The notes beneath the pieces were generated by a model. That model had not been told where the DNA came from and searched no databases. It saw nothing but the letters and a program-made list of their open reading frames with translations. A DNA stretch of 64,000 nt from Duganella guangzhouensis (GTDB lineage Bacteria; Pseudomonadota; Gammaproteobacteria; Burkholderiales; Burkholderiaceae_D), in the NCBI RefSeq assembly GCF_009674535.1, contig NZ_WKJK01000002.1:434001-498000 (forward strand), read 5' to 3'. Both the position numbers and the translations under genes were made by a program. This document shows, in pieces, positions 10,664 through 17,586 of the stretch. Within the stretch, counting starts at the first letter, position 1. Each line of letters starts with the position of its first letter.

Positions 10664-11490
10664 TAGAACCCCAGATCGGCAAGAAGGTCGTCAACACTAT
10701 CCTGGCTCAGCGCCACGGTCGGAGCCGATGGGCCTTGCATCAGAGACACTTCTTTTTGTGCAATTTTCTCCTTGACGCTAGGCGGCGCGTTGTCTTTCAA
10801 CAGCTGCGCCAGTTCCTGCTCGACGGTCTTGGTGATGTGCACCACTTTCTTGATCAGCTGGCCGGTGATGTCCTGGAAGTCCTGGGCCATCATGATTTCC
10901 AGCAGGCGGGCTTTTTCAGCCTCGGTGGCGGCAGAGACGGCCGCCGCGAATTGCTGCGAGTCGCCGGCCAGTTGCTTGAACTGTTCCAGGCTCAGCTTGC
11001 CGGCGAACAGGTCGGCCCAGCGGGTTTCCATGTCTTTCGATTGCTTCGACAGCACGTCCTGTTGCGGCATGCCCTCGTCCAGCGTGTTCAGCACCTTGTT
11101 GGCGGCCTGCTCGGTCAGCGAGGCCACGTATTCCAGGCGGTCCTGGGCGTCGCTGATCTGGGTCGCGGCCTCGGTCAGCGCCTTGTCGTAGCCCAGTTCG
11201 CGCAGCGAGTCGTGCAGCAGACGCACGATGCCGCCGAGGCGTTCAAACATCACATCCTTGCCGTCGCCGGCTTCGCCATCGGCTTCGGCGGCAGCGGCCG
11301 GAGCTGGCGCGGGTGCCGTCGCCGCCGCATCCGGCGGTCGGGCCGCGGCCACTTCCTCGAACAGGCTTTCCAGATCGTCCTCGGCGCCAGCGGCCGGGGC
11401 AGGCGCGGGCGCTGGAGCGGGCGCCGCGGTCTTGCTCTGAGCGGACACTTCTTCAAATAAGGCGTCGAAATCGTCAGCGGCGTTAGTCAT
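10663..11490 (-). CDS. cheZ: CheZ, phosphatase of CheY-P
   Basis: CheZ removes phosphate from CheY-P to end the tumble signal. The 275-residue product holds the long helical core with the catalytic segment AQDFQDITGQLIKKVV (the Gln is catalytic in the family). It ends with the CheY-binding tail SQDSVDDLLADLGF. Unusually, the N-terminus has two acidic peptides, DDFDALFEEV (about 7-16) and DDLESLFEEV (about 38-47). They are separated by Ala/Pro stretches and resemble the C-terminal peptide. It is translationally coupled to cheA. The divergent 265-bp region to the UspA gene must hold its promoter. Confidence 0.9.
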   Translation of the reverse strand: MTNAADDFDALFEEVSAQSKTAAPAPAPAPAPAAGAEDDLESLFEEVAAARPPDAAATAPAPAPAAAAEADGEAGDGKDVMFERLGGIVRLLHDSLRELGYDKALTEAATQISDAQDRLEYVASLTEQAANKVLNTLDEGMPQQDVLSKQSKDMETRWADLFAGKLSLEQFKQLAGDSQQFAAAVSAATEAEKARLLEIMMAQDFQDITGQLIKKVVHITKTVEQELAQLLKDNAPPSVKEKIAQKEVSLMQGPSAPTVALSQDSVDDLLADLGF

Positions 11491-11667
11491 AATTCCTGCT
11501 TCTCCATATTGATAAATTTGCTGCCTAAACTGCTGTATTTGGACATACTAACATCGGATAGATCGGCGGAGCACGTTGTATGACACAAAAGTAGTGCTTT
11601 AGTGCAAAAAAATGCTGTGATAAGCATAAAAGCCCACACCCGTCGCCACAGGAAAAAACGGTTTTAT

Positions 11668-11681
11668 TTGATAAACATCAA
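11668..11681 (+). promoter_or_regulatory. Consensus FNR/ANR-type box upstream of the UspA gene
   Basis: TTGAT-AAAC-ATCAA matches the FNR/ANR/DNR consensus TTGAT-N4-ATCAA at every defined base. The centre lies 81 bp before the UspA start. A weak TAAATC element near 11705-11710 would place the box close to -41.5, the class II activator position. The likely target is the UspA gene and perhaps the two regulators after it. The Crp/Fnr protein encoded at 13106-13957 is a candidate binder because it has the matching E-x-x-S-R recognition residues. Confidence 0.8.
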
Positions 11682-11755
11682 GTCTTTCCATAGTATCAAT
11701 AATGTAAATCGGGACTACAATGAAGTAGTGTGTTGTATCAGAACGGAGGTCTACC

Positions 11756-12223
11756 ATGTACCGCAAAATCCTGATCACCACCGACGGCTCGGCCGTTTCC
11801 AGCAAGACCGCGTGCGCCGGGGTGCAATTTGCCGAACAGCTGGGCGCTGAAGTGCTGGCGCTGTTCGTGGCGCCGGAGTACCAGTACCCGATTTACGTCG
11901 AAATCATCCCGCCCAGCTATCCCAGCGAGGACGAGTACCGCGCCGCCATGCAGCGCGCCGGCCAGGAACACACCCAGGACGTGCTGGCCTCCTGCGCCAG
12001 GCGCAACGTGCGCTGCGAGGCGTTGACCGCGTTCCACGAGAGCGCGGCGCTGAAGATCGTCGACGTGGCACAACAGCACGGCTGCGACCTGATCTTCATG
12101 GGCTCGCATGGCCGCAGCGGCTGGGGCCAGCTGCTGCTGGGCAGCGTGACCAACAAGGTGTTGCAACACTCCAAAATCCCGGTGCTGGTGCACCGCCTGA
12201 TCAAGGAGCCGGGCAGCAAATAA
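11756..12223 (+). CDS. Universal stress protein, UspA family
   Basis: This is a single-domain Usp of 155 residues, a cytosolic nucleotide-binding stress protein. It starts MYRKILITTDGSAVSSKTA. Near the C-terminus it has the ATP-binding pattern G-x2-G-x9-G-S in MGSHGRSGWGQLLLGSVTNKV, which places it in the ATP-binding subgroup. A good ribosome site (GGAGG, 11745-11749) decides the start. An FNR-type box lies upstream, and two regulators follow on the same strand, suggesting induction under oxygen limitation or stress. The exact physiological role cannot be read from the sequence. Confidence 0.9.
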   Translation: MYRKILITTDGSAVSSKTACAGVQFAEQLGAEVLALFVAPEYQYPIYVEIIPPSYPSEDEYRAAMQRAGQEHTQDVLASCARRNVRCEALTAFHESAALKIVDVAQQHGCDLIFMGSHGRSGWGQLLLGSVTNKVLQHSKIPVLVHRLIKEPGSK

Positions 12224-12254
12224 ACAGCGGGGCGCGCCGTTTTGGTGTAGGATT

Positions 12255-12268
12255 CATTAAGATTAATG
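12255..12268. promoter_or_regulatory. CATTAA-GA-TTAATG palindrome before the response regulator gene
   Basis: A perfect 6+6 bp inverted repeat with a 2-bp spacer lies in an A+T-rich 91-bp gap, centred about 53 bp before the response-regulator start. Its size and place fit an operator, possibly autoregulatory, but A+T-rich palindromes of this length also arise by chance. Confidence 0.35.
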
Positions 12269-12314
12269 CAATCATAATTATAATTTCCTTTAATCACTTT
12301 CAAACGGTTGCTAC

Positions 12315-12959
12315 ATGATCCGCATCGTCATCGCAGACGACCACACCATCATGCGCGAGGGGCTCAAGCGCATTCTCGACGGCGCGCCGGACATCGACAT
12401 CGTGGGCGAGGCCGTCGACGGCTTCGAAGTCCTGGGCCACGTGCGCCAGGGCGGCTTCGACCTGCTGCTGCTGGACTTGTCCATGCCCGGCCGCAGCGGC
12501 GTCGACCTGATCCGCCAGATCAAGGCCGAGGCGCCCAAGCTGGCGATCCTGATCCTCACCATGCACGAGGAGGAACAGTACGCGGTGCGCGCCATCCGCG
12601 CCGGCGCCCAGGGCTATCTGACCAAGGAAAGCGCCGGCACCCAGCTGGTGGGCGCGATCCGCAAGGTGGCATCGGGCCGGCCCTACATCTCCACCGAGGT
12701 GGCCGAGCAACTGGCGCTGAACATCATGATGCCGCACGAATCGCTGCTGCATAAACAGCTGTCGGACCGCGAGTTCGAGGTGTTCTCGCTGCTGGTGGCG
12801 GGGCGCTCGATCACCGAAATCGCCAACAGCCTGCACCTGAGCGTGAAAACCGTCAGCACCCACAAGACCCGCATCATGCAAAAGATGGGCATGAGCTCGT
12901 TGTCGGAAATGGTGCAATATGCGGTCGCCCATCGGCTGTCATCCCCATTCAAGACCTGA
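12315..12959 (+). CDS. NarL/FixJ-family response regulator, orphan
   Basis: This is a two-domain DNA-binding response regulator of 214 residues. The receiver domain (about 1-120) has the acidic pair in IVIADDHTIMREG, the phospho-acceptor Asp at about residue 54 (LLLLDLSMPG), the Thr in ILILTMHEEEQ and the Lys in GYLTKESAG. The LuxR-type helix-turn-helix follows (LSDREFEVFSLLVAGRSITEIANSLHLSVKTVSTHKTRI). No histidine kinase gene is adjacent, so the partner is unknown. It lies between a UspA gene and a Crp/Fnr regulator on the same strand and probably belongs to the same stress/redox circuit. Confidence 0.93.
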   Translation: MIRIVIADDHTIMREGLKRILDGAPDIDIVGEAVDGFEVLGHVRQGGFDLLLLDLSMPGRSGVDLIRQIKAEAPKLAILILTMHEEEQYAVRAIRAGAQGYLTKESAGTQLVGAIRKVASGRPYISTEVAEQLALNIMMPHESLLHKQLSDREFEVFSLLVAGRSITEIANSLHLSVKTVSTHKTRIMQKMGMSSLSEMVQYAVAHRLSSPFKT

Positions 12960-12974
12960 GTAGCGAGCTCGGGA

Positions 12975-12990
12975 GTAGGACAAGTCCTAC
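12975..12990. promoter_or_regulatory. GTAGGAC-AA-GTCCTAC palindrome upstream of the Crp/Fnr gene
   Basis: A perfect inverted repeat with 7-bp arms and a 2-bp spacer lies 115 bp before the Crp/Fnr-family start. A further CCTAC half-site lies at 13007-13011. This is the size of a site for a dimeric NarL-type regulator, and such a regulator is encoded just upstream. The same GTAGGAC word occurs upstream of other stress genes in the window (near 21751 and 27791). Confidence 0.45.
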
Positions 12991-13105
12991 AAATGTTAGC
13001 CGGGCTCCTACCTTCATATTCAGCCATTGCTGATATCTATCTCTCCCCTGTGTTGGCATACTGAAACCATACCGTGCAGCACCCCATGCCCACAGGAGAG
13101 ATACC

Positions 13106-13957
13106 ATGCTGTCTACGCAAACGTCTGAAATTCGCCCGGCCGCGACGGCACTGCAAGCGTCGTCGATGGAAGCCGGCCGCCAGCGGCAGGGGCGGCTCTG
13201 GTCGAACCTGAAGGAAGTCTGCGACATCCTGCACATCCCGGCCGCCAGCTCGATGGCCAACGAAGAACTGCTGTTCCAGCACGTGCAGTTCAAGACCGGG
13301 CAGCGCATCCACACCATCGGCCAGCCGTTCGACACGCTGTACATCGTCAATTCCGGCTTTTTGAAAACCGTGCTGATCGACGAATACGGCAACGAGCAGG
13401 TGCTGAGCTTCCCGATGAAGGGCGACATGCTGGGCGTGGACGGCATCCACACCCGCCATTACTCGTCGGAAGCGGTGGCGCTGTCGGACTGCGATCTGAT
13501 CCTGCTGCCGTTCAAGAAGCTGACCGCGCTGGGCCGGGTCCACCTGGAGCTGGAAAACATGATGTACGGCGTCATGAGCCGCGAGTTGGTGCGCGAGCAG
13601 GCGATGATCGGCATGCTGGGCGCGCTCAGCGCCGAGGCGCGGGTGGCGCGCTTCCTAGTGGCACTGGCCGACCGCTTCGCGCAGATGGGTTACTCCAGCA
13701 AGCTGTTCAACCTGCGCATGACGCGCCACGAAATCGGCAGCTACCTCGGCCTGACGCTGGAAACCGTCAGCCGCACGCTGTCGGCCTTCAACGAAATCGG
13801 CCTGATCAGCGTCGACCAGCGCACCATCGGCATCAAAGATCCGGAAGCGTTGAAAACCTTGCGCCGCCTGCCGCCATCGCGCACCCGCGGCAAGCCCGCC
13901 GCCCGTGGCAAGGGCGGCGCCCCCGAACCGTCCGGCCAATTGCTGGCGGCTTTGTAG
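13106..13957 (+). CDS. Crp/Fnr-family transcriptional regulator without Fe-S cysteines
   Basis: The 283-residue product has a cyclic-nucleotide-binding-type beta-barrel (about 55-160, e.g. TIGQPFDTLYIVNSGFLKTV), a long dimer helix and a C-terminal winged helix. The recognition helix reads LTLETVSRTLS, with Glu219, Ser222 and Arg223 in the FNR arrangement that reads TTGAT half-sites. Only two cysteines are present (about 39 and 129), so the N-terminal cysteine cluster that binds [4Fe-4S] in true FNR is missing. The signal sensed is therefore unknown. The C-terminus is a basic, low-complexity tail. It is preceded by a palindrome and followed by a strong terminator. Confidence 0.9.
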   Translation: MLSTQTSEIRPAATALQASSMEAGRQRQGRLWSNLKEVCDILHIPAASSMANEELLFQHVQFKTGQRIHTIGQPFDTLYIVNSGFLKTVLIDEYGNEQVLSFPMKGDMLGVDGIHTRHYSSEAVALSDCDLILLPFKKLTALGRVHLELENMMYGVMSRELVREQAMIGMLGALSAEARVARFLVALADRFAQMGYSSKLFNLRMTRHEIGSYLGLTLETVSRTLSAFNEIGLISVDQRTIGIKDPEALKTLRRLPPSRTRGKPAARGKGGAPEPSGQLLAAL

Positions 13958-14001
13958 CACTTGCAGCACTTCAGTATTACCTCCCGTATTACCCAGCCTT
14001 G

Positions 14002-14031
14002 GGCCCGGTCGCAAGACCGGGCCATTTTTTT
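14002..14031 (+). terminator. Rho-independent terminator after the Crp/Fnr gene
   Basis: A perfect 9-bp GC stem (GGCCCGGTC with complement) around a GCAA tetraloop is followed by a run of seven T. It ends the Crp/Fnr transcript and insulates it from the iron-regulated hemP operon. Confidence 0.93.
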
Positions 14032-14090
14032 AATGTCCTTATAACTGAAAAAGGCTTGCATTCCGGCGCGGCTTCTACAATAATGAATGC

Positions 14091-14111
14091 AAATACGAAT
14101 CATTCTTATTT
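14091..14111 (+). promoter_or_regulatory. Fur box upstream of hemP
   Basis: A 10-1-10 dyad, AAATACGAAT-C-ATTCTTATTT, with 9 of 10 positions matching between arms. It resembles Fur boxes of the GAATCATTCT type common in betaproteobacteria. It ends 14 bp before the hemP ATG, with the AAGGAG ribosome site between them, so Fur-Fe(II) binding would block hemP expression when iron is plentiful. Confidence 0.8.
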
Positions 14112-14125
14112 AAGGAGAAGCGAAG

Positions 14126-14323
14126 ATGATCACGACCACCCCTGCCATGCCCCCTGTTGTCGCCGCCCACCCAGTGTCCGCCGCCGTGCAAGCCGTGAAG
14201 CCAATCAAGCGCATCAGCAGCGCCAGCCTGATGGAAGGCGGCCGCGAGCTGGAAATCGAGCATGCGGGCCGCACCTACCGGCTGCGCATCACCCAACTGA
14301 ACAAACTGATTCTGACCGCGTAA
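14126..14323 (+). CDS. hemP: Hemin uptake protein HemP
   Basis: This is a 65-residue HemP-family protein. After a variable N-terminus it has the conserved core RISSASLMEGGRELEIEHAG followed by TYRLRITQLNKLILTA. HemP proteins are needed for heme/iron acquisition in several proteobacteria, with a proposed role as small regulators or adaptors. The Fur box and AAGGAG ribosome site directly upstream support iron-repressed expression. The stop codon region carries a short tandem repeat (ACCGCGTAATTC twice, about 14317-14344). Two further genes follow on the same strand. Confidence 0.9.
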   Translation: MITTTPAMPPVVAAHPVSAAVQAVKPIKRISSASLMEGGRELEIEHAGRTYRLRITQLNKLILTA

Positions 14324-14447
14324 TTCGTACCGCGTAATTCATACCGTTTAACTGTGCGTTAAAGGGGCGCCGCCGCGCCCCACTCTCCCCCTTGAGTAGC
14401 CAGCCACACCGCCAGCCACACTCTCTTTTCCGACCCAGGAGCGTCTG

Positions 14448-14780
14448 ATGGCCATCGAACATAGCAACCCGATTTTCCTCGCCCCATCGCATGGCGGCCA
14501 CAATCCCGAACTGATGCTGTCCGCCGTGCTGCATCTGATGTCGCACTACACCGCCGGCAGCGATGACGCTGGCGGTTGCGTCAAGCTGGCCTCGGTGATC
14601 GAGCGCCATCTGAAAGCGCTGGCCAGTCTGCCGGACCTGGCGCCGGTGCTGAGCGCCACCTGCGCCCAGCTGTCGGAACAGTGGGCCGGCGAAGTCGAGC
14701 GCAATATGCACGAACAGGAAAAGACCAACTTCCTGAGCCGCATCATGGCCCGCGCGCGCACCGCGCCCTCGGTCGCCTGA
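14448..14780 (+). CDS. Conserved hypothetical protein between hemP and DUF2325 gene
   Basis: This 110-residue protein is soluble and mostly helical, with no membrane segment or signal peptide. Visible features are HNPELMLSAVLHLMSHYTAG near the start and SEQWAGEVERNMHEQEKTNF near the end. The ribosome site AGGAG (14437-14441) supports the ATG. It lies 124 bp after hemP and 17 bp before the DUF2325 gene. I do not recognise the family; the arrangement suggests an iron- or heme-related accessory role. Confidence 0.75.
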   Translation: MAIEHSNPIFLAPSHGGHNPELMLSAVLHLMSHYTAGSDDAGGCVKLASVIERHLKALASLPDLAPVLSATCAQLSEQWAGEVERNMHEQEKTNFLSRIMARARTAPSVA

Positions 14781-14797
14781 AGGGGGAGTCACGCAAT

Positions 14798-16099
14798 ATG
14801 TGCGAGAAACACGATCCACTGGCAGCCATCATCGCCGCTGCCATGCCGCAGGTGGCCGGCCCGGTAGGGACCGCGCGTCCTGCCGAACAGGTCAGCACGC
14901 AGCAAGTCATCAAACCGGTGATCAGCAACGTCCACAACGTCCTGGCCAAAGAGCCCGAGCAACAAGCCTCGCGCCGCCGCCGGCTGTGGGAACTGGGCCA
15001 TGCCTGCCACTGCCCGCTGGTCGGCGTCGGCTTCCCGCTGGGCGTGCTGCGCAAGCTGGTCGACAAAGTCACCAACGGCAAAGTAGTGGCCGACGACTAT
15101 GAAGTACACGTCGGCGCCGTCACCGAATGCGCGACCCGCAACCGCCTGTCCGAAGCGCTGCAAAAAGAACTGGAACGCCGCTACGCACCGGTGCTGCTGC
15201 GCTTCCGCAACGCCAAGACCAGCGCCCAAGTGGCCGAGCTGTGGCGTGCCGCCGTGGCGGCTGGCGACGTCGCCGGCGCCTTCTGGGCCGGGTTGACGCA
15301 TCCGCGCTGCAGCTCCGAGCTGGAAGAGCAGATGTGCCGCGACCTGCACATGGTGCAGCACCAGGCCGGTGCCTGCGTGCGGGCCGACATCAGCAAGTTC
15401 AACGCCACGCTGGAAGACAACAAACGCCTGGCGCACGACCTCAACAAAGCGCAACAGCGCGCCACCGTACTGATGGCCGAAAAAGCCAGCGACGCCGAAA
15501 AGCACGGCGCCCAACTGATGCAGCTGCGCGCGCAAGTAGTCGGCAAGGACAGCATGATCGACTCGCTGAAAGTCGAACTGGAACAACTGCGCGAATCGAT
15601 TCCCGGCCTGGAAACGCGGGCCAAGCTGGCCGAACGGCTGGGCCAGATGGAAGAACGCGAACGCGCGATGCGCAACCAGATCGCCGAACTGCGGCTGGAA
15701 CTGGCGCGCGCCGCCGAAGTGCCGGCCGCGCCGGCACCGGTCCAGGAGCAGGCACGCCAAGTGGTCGAACACGTCATGAAAATGCCGCTGCGCCTGAGCG
15801 ACCGCGCCGTACTGTGCGTTGGCGGCCGCAACGGCAACGTCGCCAGCTACCGCGAACTGATCGAACGCGAAGGCGCGCAATTCGCCCACCACGATGGCGG
15901 CCTGGAAGACAACGCCAACCGCCTCGAAGCCAGCCTGGCCGCCGCCGACCTGGTGATCTGCCAGACCGGCTGCATCAGCCACAGCGCCTACTGGCGGGTC
16001 AAAGACTACTGCAAGCGCAACGGCAAGCGCTGCGTCTTCATCGACAACCCCAGCATCAGCAGCCTCGCCCGCGGCCTCGAACAAGCCGGAGCAGAGTAA
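14798..16099 (+). CDS. DUF2325 domain protein with central coiled coil
   Basis: The start chosen is the ATG with GGGGGAG 9 bp upstream, giving 433 residues. The N-terminal part holds a compact Cys/His motif (LGHACHCPLVGVGFPLG). A long coiled coil spans about 190-330 (e.g. SLKVELEQLRESIPGLETRA). The C-terminal DUF2325 domain (about 345-430) has AVLCVGGRNGNVASYRELIE, then DLVICQTGCISHSAYW and KRNGKRCVFIDN. DUF2325 has a Rossmann-like look, but its biochemical role is not established to my knowledge. The cysteine pattern allows metal or redox chemistry, and the place in a Fur-box-led operon supports an iron/heme link. Confidence 0.88.
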   Translation: MCEKHDPLAAIIAAAMPQVAGPVGTARPAEQVSTQQVIKPVISNVHNVLAKEPEQQASRRRRLWELGHACHCPLVGVGFPLGVLRKLVDKVTNGKVVADDYEVHVGAVTECATRNRLSEALQKELERRYAPVLLRFRNAKTSAQVAELWRAAVAAGDVAGAFWAGLTHPRCSSELEEQMCRDLHMVQHQAGACVRADISKFNATLEDNKRLAHDLNKAQQRATVLMAEKASDAEKHGAQLMQLRAQVVGKDSMIDSLKVELEQLRESIPGLETRAKLAERLGQMEERERAMRNQIAELRLELARAAEVPAAPAPVQEQARQVVEHVMKMPLRLSDRAVLCVGGRNGNVASYRELIEREGAQFAHHDGGLEDNANRLEASLAAADLVICQTGCISHSAYWRVKDYCKRNGKRCVFIDNPSISSLARGLEQAGAE

Positions 16100-16105
16100 A
16101 AAAAC

Positions 16106-16132
16106 CAAAGGAGCCTCAAGGCTCCTTTTTTA
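16106..16132 (+). terminator. Rho-independent terminator after DUF2325 gene
   Basis: A perfect 6-bp stem GGAGCC/GGCTCC (16110-16125) with a TCAA loop, preceded by A-rich sequence and followed by a six-T run. It ends the hemP operon. The large palindrome at 16137 begins only 5 bp later. Confidence 0.88.
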
Positions 16133-16136
16133 CAAC

Positions 16137-16217
16137 CCGGGGTCAGGTCCATCATTTCTACACGAGCTCAACCGCGTTGCGGTTGAGCTCGTGTAGAAAT
16201 GATGGACCTGACCCCGG
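16137..16217. repeat. 81-bp perfect palindrome, REP-like element (copy 1)
   Basis: Two 39-bp arms (16137-16175 and 16179-16217) are exactly complementary around a 3-base loop. The outer ends read CCGGGGTCA, and the inner part contains CTACACGAGCTC. A second element at 28383-28474 has the same ends and the related inner word CTACACGGGCTC, but otherwise different arms. It lies between the stop codons of two convergent genes, 4 bp from the flavoprotein stop. Ends of the GGGGTCA type are familiar from REP/RAYT-associated palindromes; that assignment is from memory and unchecked. No transposase is encoded nearby. Confidence 0.88.
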
Positions 16218-16221
16218 AGTT

Positions 16222-17586
16222 TTAGTAGACGTCGCGGCGGTAGCGGCCGGTGGCGGCCAGGTCGTCGAGTTGGGTGCGGCCTAAGGCGAGTTCGAGCGCG
16301 GCGTCGACGCCGGCGGCCATGCCTTCCAGGCTGCCGCAGATGTAGATGGCGGCGCCGGCGGCGATCCATTCACGTAGCGTCGATGCTTGTTCGGTCAGGC
16401 GGTCTTGTACGTAGCGCCGTTCGGCCTGGTCGCGTGAGAACACCATGTCCAGTTTTTCCAGCAGGCCGTCACGCTGCCAGCCGTCCAGCTCGGCGCGGTA
16501 GTGGTAGTCGTGGGCGGCGTTGCGCTCGCCGAACAGCAGCCAATTGCGCCCCTGCCCCGCCAGCGCGCGCGCTTTCAGATGGCCGCGCAGGCCGGCGATG
16601 CCGCTGCCGTTGCCGATCAGGATCAGCGGCCGTTCGGCGTTGCCTTCCAGGCGGAAGCGTTTGTGCGCGCGCAAGCGCAGTTGCACGCTCTGGCCCAGCG
16701 CGGCTTGCTGCGTCAGCCAGCCAGAGGCGACGCCGTGGCTGCCGTCTCCATGCGTGTGCAGCCGCACCAGCAGGTGGACGCGGCCATCGGCCGGGATCGA
16801 GGCGATCGAGTATTCGCGGGCGCGCGATGGGTCGGCCGGTGCGGCCACTTGCACCAGATCGCCCGATTGCCAGTCCGGCAGCGTGCCGCTGGCCGGCTCC
16901 AGTTCGAGGTGATATACCGGTGCGCCAGCACTGCCGGCATTCAGTTGCACGCGCTCGCTCAGACGCCATTCGTCGAAGGCTGGCGCGCTCCAGTCCGGCG
17001 CGTCGCTGGTGCCGGCCAGATGGCTCAGTTGCTGGCGCCACTGGGCGATCGCTGCGGCCGAACTGCGGTCCACCTCGACCCGAGGGAACAGGCTTTGCGC
17101 GCCCTGCGCTTGCAGCCATTGGTCCAGCGCGCGGCCGAAGCCGCAATACTGGGCGTAGGATTTGTCGCCCAGCGCCAGCACGGCGTAGTGCAGCTGCGGC
17201 AGCGCCAGCGTGCTGGTCATCAGCCGGCCGGAAAAGGCGGCGGCGGCATCGGGCGCGTCGCCTTCGCCATAGGTGCTGACCAGGAACAGAATGCGCTCGG
17301 CGCTTTGCAAGTCTTGCTCGGTCAGTTCGGACAGTTCGGCCAGCCGCGCCGGGATGCCGGCCAGCTTCAACGTGGCCAGCGTTTGTTGCGCCAGTTCTTC
17401 GGCGTTGCCGGTCTGGCTGGCGTGGGCGATGATCCAGCCGGGCGAGGCCGCCGCTTCCGCCTTGGCGCGCTCGGCGGCCAGGCGTTTTCGCCGCACGCGC
17501 AGGATCGGCGCCAGGCACACCAGCGCGTATGCCGCGCCCATGCCTGCCACCGCCATCAGTCGGGTCGGGTCGTTGGTCCAGATCAT
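16222..17586 (-). CDS. Membrane-anchored flavodoxin/ferredoxin-NADP reductase-type oxidoreductase
   Basis: This is a 454-residue electron-transfer flavoprotein. An N-terminal membrane helix (LMAVAGMGAAYALVCLAPIL) is followed by a basic stretch. A flavodoxin domain comes next, with an FMN-binding loop (ASQTGNAEELA) and FLVSTYGEGDAPD. The C-terminal half is an FAD/NAD(P)H reductase domain like sulfite reductase or cytochrome P450 reductase (REYSIASIP for FAD, LILIGNGSGIAGLRGHL for pyridine nucleotide, IYICGSLEGMAAGVD). The ATG overlaps the apbE stop (ATGA), so translation is coupled. It is the last gene of the Fur-controlled operon and probably moves electrons from NADPH toward the PepSY/DUF2271 components. 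Confidence 0.88.
   Translation of the reverse strand: MIWTNDPTRLMAVAGMGAAYALVCLAPILRVRRKRLAAERAKAEAAASPGWIIAHASQTGNAEELAQQTLATLKLAGIPARLAELSELTEQDLQSAERILFLVSTYGEGDAPDAAAAFSGRLMTSTLALPQLHYAVLALGDKSYAQYCGFGRALDQWLQAQGAQSLFPRVEVDRSSAAAIAQWRQQLSHLAGTSDAPDWSAPAFDEWRLSERVQLNAGSAGAPVYHLELEPASGTLPDWQSGDLVQVAAPADPSRAREYSIASIPADGRVHLLVRLHTHGDGSHGVASGWLTQQAALGQSVQLRLRAHKRFRLEGNAERPLILIGNGSGIAGLRGHLKARALAGQGRNWLLFGERNAAHDYHYRAELDGWQRDGLLEKLDMVFSRDQAERRYVQDRLTEQASTLREWIAAGAAIYICGSLEGMAAGVDAALELALGRTQLDDLAATGRYRRDVY

Noticed and set aside
14316..14345. ACCGCGTAATTC tandem repeat at the hemP stop codon as a regulatory repeat
   Set aside because: There are only two copies, across the stop codon. It is more simply a small slippage duplication.
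14789..16108. 439-codon open frame opposite the DUF2325 gene
   Set aside because: The plus-strand gene has a strong ribosome site, coiled coil and DUF2325 motifs. The antisense frame has none.
16130..16369. Short minus-strand open frame reading through palindrome copy 1
   Set aside because: It is a frame-shifted read of the flavoprotein end plus the repeat, with no ribosome site and no protein-like features.
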